A program made the translations under genes and the position numbers. 11,943 nucleotides of DNA, from NCBI GenBank assembly GCA_016204525.1, contig JACQKO010000076.1, positions 1 to 11,943 on the forward strand, written 5' to 3'. Positions within the stretch are counted from its first letter, which is position 1. The number at the start of each line of letters is the position of its first letter. This DNA comes from Candidatus Levyibacteriota bacterium. GTDB lineage: Bacteria > Patescibacteriota > Microgenomatia > Levybacterales > GWA1-39-11. Positions 1 through 5,350 of the stretch are shown here, piece after piece. The notes beneath the pieces are model-generated. The model saw only the letters and a program-made list of their open reading frames with translations, had not been told where the DNA came from and made no database searches.

Positions 1-78
1 GATCATGGTCCAAAAGCCGCCTGGCTCATATCCTCGCTTGATAAGAACTTCGTAAAGGAAAGGTTCTCAAATCTTTGA
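1..78 (+). CDS. C-terminal end of an unidentified upstream gene (partial)
   Basis: Frame 1 is open from the first base and ends at TGA (76-78) after 25 codons. The tail reads DHGPKAAWLISSL and ends in FVKERFSNL. The stop overlaps the next start by one base (TGATG), a classical translational-coupling overlap, which supports this being a real gene co-transcribed with the nucleotide pyrophosphatase that follows. The tail vaguely resembles C-termini of class I lysyl-tRNA synthetases, but 25 residues cannot establish that. Function is left open. Confidence 0.6.
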   Translation, partial: DHGPKAAWLISSLDKNFVKERFSNL

Positions 79-644
79 TGAAAACTCTTTGTTTTGTGAC
101 AAGCAATAAGGATAAGGTGGACGAAGCGCATAAAATTCTTGGTATTCCGATTGAGATTGTTAATTTAGAAATAGACGAAATTCAAAGCCTCGATCTTAAA
201 AAAATTGTGAAGCACAAAGCAGAGGAAGCATACAAAAGAGTTAAAAAACCCGTGTTTGTTGATGACGTGAGTTTTGAAGTTCGCGCGTGGAATGGTTTTC
301 CAGGACCGTTTATAAAATTTCTTCGACTTGCCAGTAACGATAGGCATGAGTTGTTACTTAGAATGCTTTCTGCGGAAAAGAACCGAACTGTCAAAGTTAT
401 CGCAGGTATTGGATATCACGATGGCAAAAAAGTGCACATACTTGAAGGCTCGTTCACCGGCAAGATTGTTCCTAGACGTGGGAATAAAGGTTGGGGGTTT
501 GATCCTTATGTAATTCCAGACGGCTTCAGAAAAACACTTGGAGAGATGGGTGAGGGTTTCAAAAACAAGGTTTCACATAGGGCAAGGGCCTTGCGAAAAT
601 TCAAAAGATTACTCGATAGCCAAAAAGCTCAAAACCCGCTATAA
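78..644 (+). CDS. rdgB: Non-canonical purine NTP pyrophosphatase (RdgB/HAM1/ITPase family)
   Basis: This family hydrolyses dITP, ITP, XTP and related deaminated purine nucleotides to the monophosphate plus pyrophosphate in the cytoplasm, keeping them out of DNA and RNA. The 188-residue length is normal for the family. Visible family motifs are TSNKDK (residues 8-13, the N-terminal nucleotide-binding T-x-N-x-x-K), VDD (61-63, with the metal/catalytic acidic pair), GFPGPFIK (73-80), GWGFDP (138-143) and SHR with the following AL (166-172), which contacts the base. I chose the ATG at 78 rather than the in-frame TTG one codon earlier because it forms the TGATG overlap with the upstream gene. A purine-rich stretch near 53-63 is too far upstream to be a good ribosome binding site, so coupled initiation is likely. 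The canonical acidic motif reads DDSGL or EDTGL; here it is DDVSF, a divergence also seen in archaeal-like members. Family is confident; exact substrate preference is not. Confidence 0.9.
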   Translation: MKTLCFVTSNKDKVDEAHKILGIPIEIVNLEIDEIQSLDLKKIVKHKAEEAYKRVKKPVFVDDVSFEVRAWNGFPGPFIKFLRLASNDRHELLLRMLSAEKNRTVKVIAGIGYHDGKKVHILEGSFTGKIVPRRGNKGWGFDPYVIPDGFRKTLGEMGEGFKNKVSHRARALRKFKRLLDSQKAQNPL

Positions 645-645
645 T
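617..645 (+). promoter_or_regulatory. Predicted sigma-70-type promoter for serS, giving a leaderless mRNA
   Basis: A perfect -10 hexamer TATAAT (640-645) lies 17 bp downstream of TAGCCA (617-622, four of six matches to TTGACA). The usual start of transcription, about 7 bp beyond the -10, falls on or beside the serS ATG at 653. The promoter overlaps the end of the preceding gene. There is no SD before serS, which fits leaderless translation. This is prediction only. Confidence 0.5.
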
Positions 646-652
646 CCAAATT

Positions 653-1924
653 ATGCTTGATATTAAATTTATTCGAGAAAATCCAGACAAGGTTAGGGAC
701 GGAGCGGCTTCTAAAAATATTGAAGTTCCAATCGAAGAAATTCTTCGCTTAGATGAGGAATATCGCGAACTATCACGGACTCTTCAAGAACTATATACAC
801 AAAGAAACCGGGCGGCGAAAGAAAGAGACGTTGAAGGCGGCCGCGAAATCAAAGCAGAAGTTGGTTCGCAAGAGTCCAAATTAAGAGAAGTTGAAGAAAA
901 ATTAAATACTCTTCTTCGGAGCATACCGAACTTACCTCTCAACGGTGTTCCAGTAGGGGATGAATCAAAGTTCGACCTGATCAAGAAAAGTGGATCTATA
1001 AAAACCCACATGTTTAAAGTCAGAGATCATCTAGAACTCGGCGAGATTCTTGACATAATAGACGTTGAACGTGCAGGAAAAGTATCAGGCACAAGATTCG
1101 GCTATCTAAAAAATGAAGGGGTCTTGTTAGAGTTGGCATTGGTTCAATTTGCAATCGAAACTCTAATGAAGGAAGGCTTCTCCCCAGTTATTCCCCCTTC
1201 TTTAATAAAATTCGATATTACTCAAGAATTAGGATACTGGAACGCTGGAAATCATAACAATTATTATTTAGTCAGTGATTATGAAGAGCTTGATGGGGGG
1301 AAAGAGCAAGAGAATCTTTTGTATCTTATTGGGACGGGTGAGCATGTTATTGTTCCTATGCATAAAAATGAAACTTTACTCAGTAAAAATCTGCCTGTGA
1401 AATATGCAGCATTTTCACCCTGCTACCGTAGAGAAGCTGGCTCATATGGTAGAGATACTCGTGGAATTTTAAGAGTTCATCAATTTGATAAGGTAGAAAT
1501 GGTCGAGTTTGTCAAACCAGAGGATGACGAAACAGAGAGAAGAAAAATGCTTTCTCTTGCGGAAAAGTTAATGCAAGCACTAGAGTTGCCTTATCAGGTA
1601 GTTAAGCTCGCCACTAGTGATCTTGCTTTCCCATCGGCAGAAACCATAGATATAGAAACGTGGATACCATCTCAAAATAAGTATCGCGAGACACATTCTA
1701 TTTCTACTACAACAGATTTTCAGGCCAGACGTTTAAATATAAAGTATCAGGAAGGCTCTGATAAAAAATTTGTGCATATTCTAAATGGTACGGCATTTGC
1801 TATTGGGCGAACCCTGATTGCGATGCTCGAAAATTATCAACAAGAGGATGGGTCTGTTATGATGCCGGAAGTGTTGCGAAATTACATTAATATAGATAAG
1901 ATTTTACCAAAGATATTAAAATAG
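653..1924 (+). CDS. serS: Seryl-tRNA synthetase (class II)
   Basis: Charges tRNA-Ser (and tRNA-Sec where present) with serine in the cytoplasm. The 423-residue protein has the expected order: an N-terminal tRNA-binding coiled coil (about 1-110, starting MLDIKFIREN and rich in Lys/Glu heptads at 30-90), then the class II catalytic core. Motif 2 is FSPCYRREAGSYGRDTRG (254-271) followed by RVHQFDKVEM. Motif 3 is near 377-397, with LNGTAFAIGR containing the ATP-binding arginine R386. Length is typical. The serine-recognition motif usually written TAE appears as TGE (228-230), and the usual SSCSN segment before DFQARR reads HSISTTTDFQARR (348-360), so the substrate pocket is slightly divergent. 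It begins 8 bp after the preceding stop, has no SD, and a TATAAT box sits 7 bp upstream. The stop TAG lies in a short direct repeat. Confidence 0.97.
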   Translation: MLDIKFIRENPDKVRDGAASKNIEVPIEEILRLDEEYRELSRTLQELYTQRNRAAKERDVEGGREIKAEVGSQESKLREVEEKLNTLLRSIPNLPLNGVPVGDESKFDLIKKSGSIKTHMFKVRDHLELGEILDIIDVERAGKVSGTRFGYLKNEGVLLELALVQFAIETLMKEGFSPVIPPSLIKFDITQELGYWNAGNHNNYYLVSDYEELDGGKEQENLLYLIGTGEHVIVPMHKNETLLSKNLPVKYAAFSPCYRREAGSYGRDTRGILRVHQFDKVEMVEFVKPEDDETERRKMLSLAEKLMQALELPYQVVKLATSDLAFPSAETIDIETWIPSQNKYRETHSISTTTDFQARRLNIKYQEGSDKKFVHILNGTAFAIGRTLIAMLENYQQEDGSVMMPEVLRNYINIDKILPKILK

Positions 1925-1952
1925 TTAGAATAGTTGAATGGTTAGAATAGTT
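1921..1952. repeat. Short direct repeat at the serS stop codon
   Basis: GTTAGAATAGTT occurs twice, at 1924-1935 and 1941-1952, a period of 17 bp. The core ATAGTT occurs a third time at 1921-1926 and includes the serS stop codon. No hairpin with a U-tract follows, so this is not an intrinsic terminator. The following AT-rich DNA up to about 2027 shows only a weak inverted repeat, TTGAT-TT-ATCAA near 1984. Confidence 0.6.
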
Positions 1953-2027
1953 AATTTTGACCATTTGCTCTTTTGATTTTCCTTGATTTATCAATCCAAA
2001 CTCTCATTTTTGAAGCAAGTAATTTTC

Positions 2028-2056
2028 TTGACAAATTTTTTTATTTTTTCCACGAT
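2028..2056 (+). promoter_or_regulatory. Possible promoter for the 12-codon ORF transcript
   Basis: A perfect TTGACA (2028-2033) is followed by a 17-bp T-rich spacer and CACGAT (2051-2056), only three matches to TATAAT. The consensus -35 is persuasive, the -10 is weak. It would start a transcript near 2063 that carries the hairpins, the small ORF and the terminator ending at 2271, about 200 nt in all. Confidence 0.4.
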
Positions 2057-2076
2057 TAAGTTAGCTTGAGAAATTG

Positions 2077-2104
2077 GTCCGCCTACGCCAAGGCTTCGGC
2101 GGAC
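2077..2104. repeat. GC-rich interspersed palindrome (GTCCGCC...GGCGGAC)
   Basis: The 7-bp arms GTCCGCC (2077-2083) and GGCGGAC (2098-2104) enclose a partly complementary centre containing GCC/GGC. The element is far more GC-rich than its surroundings. I recognise this sequence type as an interspersed palindrome from many candidate-phylum genomes, from memory rather than a search. It would form the first hairpin of the leader transcript before the 12-codon ORF. Confidence 0.6.
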
Positions 2105-2107
2105 GTA

Positions 2108-2145
2108 AGAAACTCCGATTTGATCGGAGTTCGCTGACAGTTTCT
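2108..2145 (+). promoter_or_regulatory. Two overlapping, mutually exclusive hairpins upstream of the SD
   Basis: Hairpin A is AACTCCGAT (2111-2119), loop TTG, ATCGGAGTT (2123-2131), a perfect 9-bp stem. Hairpin B would pair AGAAACT (2108-2114) with AGTTTCT (2139-2145). Both use bases 2111-2114, so they cannot form in full together. The 3' arm of B ends five bases before the SD. It matches no riboswitch class I know. Confidence 0.4.
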
Positions 2146-2147
2146 AA

Positions 2148-2203
2148 CGGAGGTGATCATATACATGGCAAGAAAGAGAGCAAAAAGAAGGAAGAGGAGA
2201 TAA
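2148..2203 (+). CDS. 12-codon Arg/Lys-rich ORF with extended Shine-Dalgarno (leader peptide or micro-protein)
   Basis: The coding part is ATG 2165 to TAA 2201-2203 and encodes MARKRAKRRKRR: nine of twelve residues are Arg or Lys. It is preceded by GGAGGTGATC (2149-2158), which matches ten consecutive bases of the standard complement of the 16S rRNA 3' end, six bases before the ATG. No other gene in the window has an SD of this quality, which argues that this tiny frame is translated. A strong intrinsic terminator follows 42 bp after the stop, so it could be a stand-alone micro-protein (small basic ribosome-associated peptides are known) or a leader peptide in an attenuator ahead of secA. The polybasic sequence could bind RNA or slow the ribosome in the exit tunnel; both ideas are inference. 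I do not recognise a family. The listed start includes the SD. Confidence 0.55.
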
Positions 2204-2230
2204 TTGATCAATTCCAAAGAATGATCATCT
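2151..2230 (+). promoter_or_regulatory. Possible long-range helix sequestering the extended SD
   Basis: AGGTGATCAT (2151-2160) can pair with ATGATCATCT (2221-2230): nine Watson-Crick pairs and one G-T/U wobble, closing a loop that contains the 12-codon ORF. The 3' arm therefore imitates the anti-SD of 16S rRNA. Palindromic TGATCA occurs three times here (2154, 2205, 2222), so alternative pairings, including dimers, are possible. Not demonstrated. Confidence 0.3.
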
Positions 2231-2245
2231 TTTGGATAAAAAGAG

Positions 2246-2271
2246 CCCCGCACCATACGGTGCGGGGTTTT
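2246..2271 (+). terminator. Strong intrinsic terminator
   Basis: CCCCGCACC (2246-2254), loop ATAC, GGTGCGGGG (2259-2267) is a perfect 9-bp GC-rich stem followed by TTTT (2268-2271). A-rich sequence on the 5' side means it could also work on the minus strand. It separates the 12-codon ORF from secA and is therefore either the end of a small transcript or an attenuator. Confidence 0.85.
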
Positions 2272-2305
2272 ACTGTTAGGTGTACTCGTATTTTAGCCTC
2301 ATTTG

Positions 2306-2314
2306 TGGTAGAAT
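2306..2314 (+). promoter_or_regulatory. Predicted extended -10 promoter for secA
   Basis: TGGTAGAAT is an extended -10 (TG, one base, then TAGAAT with five of six matches). No good -35 lies at the proper distance, as is usual for extended -10 promoters. Transcription would begin near 2321, leaving a leader of about 77 nt that is almost entirely the palindromic repeat at 2322-2389. Confidence 0.45.
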
Positions 2315-2321
2315 GACTTAT

Positions 2322-2389
2322 GTCATCGCGAGCGGAGTGAAGCGATCTCTTTGAGATTGCTTCGTCGCTTATACTCCTCGCAACGATCA
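2322..2389. repeat. Interspersed hairpin repeat (GTCAT-CGCGAG type) in the secA leader
   Basis: The central stem pairs GAAGCGATCTC (2339-2349) with GAGATTGCTTC (2353-2363), 11 pairs with one G-T wobble around a TTT loop. Outer arms GCGAG (2328-2332) and CTCGC (2377-2381) extend it. The sequence resembles a family of mobile palindromes containing GCGAAGCAATCTC-like halves that I know from many bacterial genomes. It ends 8 bp before the secA ATG and would dominate the 5' UTR. Confidence 0.7.
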
Positions 2390-2397
2390 GATAAATT

Positions 2398-5172
2398 ATG
2401 CTTAATATTGTTTCTCGTTTTTTTGATTCCAATGACCGAGAAGTTAAAAAGCTCCTACCTATTGTTAACGAAACTAATGCGCTTGAATCTAAGGTCAAAA
2501 AGTTAAAAGATTCAGATTTTCCTAAAAAAACAGAAGATCTTAAAAAAAGAGTAGAGAAAGGCGAAAGCATTTTCTTAGTTTTGCCAGAAGCTTTTGCACT
2601 TGCTCGTGAGGCAGCATGGAGAGCCGCGGGACTCCGTCCTTATGATGTACAAATCATTGCGGCTACTGTCCTTGCGCAGGGGAAAGTAGCAGAACAGAAA
2701 ACAGGAGAGGGGAAAACATTATCAGCGGTACCCGCTTTGTATTTAAACGCGCTTTCCGGCAACACGGTTCACCTTGTAACGGTAAATGACTATCTTGCTC
2801 GCCGAGACGCTGGGTGGATGGGGGCAATTTTTGATTTTTTGGGAATGAGCGTCTCGTCTATTATCTCTGATGCCTCCTTTATTTACGATCCTAAATATAC
2901 TGATGGGTCGGCTCAAGACTTTAGATTAATTCATCTCCGTCCTGTTTCACGCAAAGAAGCATATCAAGCAAATATAGTTTATGGAATTAATTCGGAATTC
3001 GGATTTGATTATCTTCGGGATAACATGGTATTTGATAGCTCGCAGTTGGTTCAAACAGGACATTTTTACGCAATTATAGACGAAGTAGACTCGGTCTTAA
3101 TTGATGAAGCAAGAACTCCTCATATTATTTCAATGCCGGATGCTACCCCCTCTCAAAAATATTATGAATATGCAAAGATTGTCGACAAACTTAATAAAGA
3201 TATAGATTACAAGGTTGACGAAAAAACACGAACCGCGCATCTAACAGATCACGGAATTGAGAAGGTTGAAAAACTTTATGGCATCCGCGATATATATGAA
3301 AAAGATTTCGACACTGTTTATCATATAGAAGCAGCTCTTAAGGCAAATACTTTATTTCACAAAAACAAAGATTATATAGTACGCGACAATCAGGTAATTT
3401 TAGTAGATGAATTTACCGGAAGGTTGCTTGAAGGCAGGCGCTTGTCTGAAGGTCTTCATCAGGCAATTGAAGCAAAAGAAGAGGTTTCGATTCAACAGGA
3501 ATCAAAGACATTAGCAACCGTTTCACTTCAGAATTATTTTAGAATGTACGAGAAAATCGCGGGAATGACGGGAACAGCTGTTACAGAGGCTGAGGAGTTT
3601 CAGAAAATCTACAAACTAGATGTTGTTTCAGTCCCCACACATAAAGATATGACAAGAGAAGATCTTGGTGATCAAATCTATAAAACCACACGTGCAAAAG
3701 TGGCGGCAGTTGTCCGCGAGATTGAAGAAGCACATAAGATAGGTCAGCCGGTCTTGGTAGGAACAACTTCAATAGATAAGAATGAAATAATCTCAGAGTA
3801 TCTCAAGAGAAAAGGTATCAGGCATGAAGTATTAAATGCCAAAAACCACACGCGAGAGGCAATGATTATTCAAAATGCAGGTAAAAAAGGTGCTGTAACT
3901 GTAGCGACAAACATGGCAGGACGAGGGGTAGACATTATTTTGGGAGGTCAACCGCCATCAAAGTTTGACGTTCTCCATCAAGGTCGCGCCGGCGAGAAAA
4001 AACTCAAAGAAGATACAGAAAAATGGCAAAAAGAACATAATGAGGTGGTTTCAAGTGGTGGACTTTACCTGATTGGTACTGAGAAGCATGAGTCAAGAAG
4101 GATTGATAATCAACTAAGGGGAAGATCCGGCCGCCAGGGAGACCCGGGAAAATCTATGTTCATAGTTTCTTTGGAAGACGATCTTATGCGCGTGTTTGGA
4201 GGAGAACAAATATCAAATCTTATGACTCGATTCAATTTCCCAGAGGACCAGCCTTTGGCTCACGGACTGGTGTCTCGCGTTATTGAGCAAGCTCAAGTTA
4301 AAGTTGAAGGCTTTAATTTTGAAGCAAGAAAACATCTTCTTGATTATGATGATGTTTTGAATAAACAGAGGGAAATTATCTACAAAATGAGGCAGGAAAT
4401 AGTAAGAAACGAAGAGGATATAGTACAGACGGTTTTGGATAAGGTCGAGAGCGTAATTGTTAATCTTGTTCAGTTTAATCTTGCTTCGGAAACGGCAGAA
4501 GATCCCCGCAGAACTATAATTTCAGAATTCGCTACAATTGTTCCTTTTGATGAGCATTCACAAGAACATTTATATAAACAAATTCAGCAATACCAAACGC
4601 CGGAACAAGTCTCGGATTTTTTAATTGGAATAGTAAAACAACTTGTTCTGAAATGGAAAGAGCAATTTGGTCTTGATCATTTGGCTCATGCGTATAAAAT
4701 TGTTTCTCTCTCAACAATTGATAATCTTTGGATGGACCACTTAACATCTATGGAGGACCTAAGAACTGGAATTGGGCTACGAGGTTATGGGCAAAGAGAC
4801 CCTTTAATTGAGTATAAAAATGAATCGTTCCAAATGTTTGAACGATTAATAACGCAGATTGATGATGGAATTGCCCATAGAGCTTTCAGAATAAATATTG
4901 GTGAAGTCCCTCCGCCCGCTGTTCAAGTAAACATCAGCGAAAACACCCCCGAGTCAGAAGTCGGAGAACAACCTAAAACTCAAAACATAAAACCTAAAAC
5001 TTTAGAAAGCTCGGATAATTCGAGCCAACAGCCAACAGCCAACAGCCAACAGCCAAATAAGAAACTCGGCCGTAACGACCCCTGCTGGTGCGGAGCAATA
5101 AAAGCAGATGGCTCCCCGAAGAAGTTCAAACATTGTCACTATCCAATACTAGCTGACGGTTCAAAGGCTTAA
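2398..5172 (+). CDS. secA: SecA, protein translocase ATPase subunit
   Basis: SecA is the cytoplasmic ATPase that drives preproteins through SecYEG. The 924-residue protein shows, in order: Walker A TGEGKT (102-107), VTVNDYLARRD (128-137), the preprotein-crosslinking region, Walker B DEVD (228-231), the link GMTGTA (389-394), NBD2 with VATNMAGRGVDI (502-513), and the arginine-finger motif QLRGRSGRQGDPG (572-584). The helical scaffold and wing domains follow to about 835. A low-complexity linker (about 845-888) leads to a C-terminal SEC-C zinc motif with C896, C898, C913 and H914. The gap between the CxC and CH pairs is 14 residues instead of the usual 8. Between motifs Ia and the DEVD box, residues 157-185 look like a small insertion. 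Part of the linker is encoded by a 7-bp tandem repeat. No SD precedes the ATG; a hairpin repeat fills the leader, so initiation may depend on RNA structure. Confidence 0.98.
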   Translation: MLNIVSRFFDSNDREVKKLLPIVNETNALESKVKKLKDSDFPKKTEDLKKRVEKGESIFLVLPEAFALAREAAWRAAGLRPYDVQIIAATVLAQGKVAEQKTGEGKTLSAVPALYLNALSGNTVHLVTVNDYLARRDAGWMGAIFDFLGMSVSSIISDASFIYDPKYTDGSAQDFRLIHLRPVSRKEAYQANIVYGINSEFGFDYLRDNMVFDSSQLVQTGHFYAIIDEVDSVLIDEARTPHIISMPDATPSQKYYEYAKIVDKLNKDIDYKVDEKTRTAHLTDHGIEKVEKLYGIRDIYEKDFDTVYHIEAALKANTLFHKNKDYIVRDNQVILVDEFTGRLLEGRRLSEGLHQAIEAKEEVSIQQESKTLATVSLQNYFRMYEKIAGMTGTAVTEAEEFQKIYKLDVVSVPTHKDMTREDLGDQIYKTTRAKVAAVVREIEEAHKIGQPVLVGTTSIDKNEIISEYLKRKGIRHEVLNAKNHTREAMIIQNAGKKGAVTVATNMAGRGVDIILGGQPPSKFDVLHQGRAGEKKLKEDTEKWQKEHNEVVSSGGLYLIGTEKHESRRIDNQLRGRSGRQGDPGKSMFIVSLEDDLMRVFGGEQISNLMTRFNFPEDQPLAHGLVSRVIEQAQVKVEGFNFEARKHLLDYDDVLNKQREIIYKMRQEIVRNEEDIVQTVLDKVESVIVNLVQFNLASETAEDPRRTIISEFATIVPFDEHSQEHLYKQIQQYQTPEQVSDFLIGIVKQLVLKWKEQFGLDHLAHAYKIVSLSTIDNLWMDHLTSMEDLRTGIGLRGYGQRDPLIEYKNESFQMFERLITQIDDGIAHRAFRINIGEVPPPAVQVNISENTPESEVGEQPKTQNIKPKTLESSDNSSQQPTANSQQPNKKLGRNDPCWCGAIKADGSPKKFKHCHYPILADGSKA
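4970..5001. repeat. Imperfect direct repeat in the secA linker (ACCTAAAACT)
   Basis: ACCTAAAACT occurs at 4971-4980 and again at 4992-5001, separated by an A-rich segment. It encodes part of the linker before the SEC-C motif and sits just before the heptamer tandem repeat, so the whole linker appears to have grown by repeat expansion. Confidence 0.6.
5024..5056. repeat. Heptanucleotide tandem repeat GCCAACA x4.7 inside secA
   Basis: Four full copies of GCCAACA (5024-5051) plus GCCAA (5052-5056) encode the linker residues SQQPTANSQQPN. Because the unit is 7 bp, gain or loss of a copy shifts the reading frame. One shifted frame meets TAA at once (AAA TAA at about 5056-5061); the other reaches TAA about 15 codons later. 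Either shift would remove the SEC-C motif while leaving the motor intact. Confidence 0.9.
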
Positions 5173-5350
5173 GCGGAGTCCTCCTAAATTCGCTCTCTTA
5201 GCCGTGAACAAATAGTTCTGAAAAGGCGAGAAGTAAGAACGGGAGGGCTGGTTTAACTTGTGTCCCACAATCAATATCTATGAGTAAGAGACCACATTTG
5301 CAGTTGTTTTAAAAGTTAGAAACTTTTGGTGGAAATTCTTATGATTTGAC
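5173..5350. other. Convergent intergenic region with short hairpins, no recognised element
   Basis: These 178 bp separate the 3' ends of secA and the GT2-GH26 gene. I see a broken stem pairing GGCT..AAGCG near 5167 with CGCT..TTAGCC near 5192, GAAC/GTTC near 5207, and a perfect AT-rich hairpin AAAAGTT-AGA-AACTTTT (5311-5327). None is followed by a convincing U-tract on either strand. I found no convincing SRP RNA, tmRNA or RNase P RNA core here. Confidence 0.4.

Noticed and set aside
2181..2200. Possible -1 frameshift in the 12-codon ORF at the A-rich run, extending it into a longer protein
   Set aside because: The run is not a proper slippery heptamer in the right frame, and the extended frame continues through the terminator hairpin.
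2074..2316. 80-codon open frame over the leader region, including a Lys/Glu-rich stretch
   Set aside because: It reads through the GC-rich repeat, the SD and the terminator stem, has no ribosome binding site, and its composition follows the RNA elements rather than a protein.
5024..5056. CRISPR or iteron array
   Set aside because: The units are 7 bp, contiguous, without spacers, and lie within a coding sequence.
5311..5327. AAAAGTT-AGA-AACTTTT as a bidirectional terminator for secA and GT2-GH26
   Set aside because: The stem is AT-only apart from one pair and no U-tract follows on either strand.
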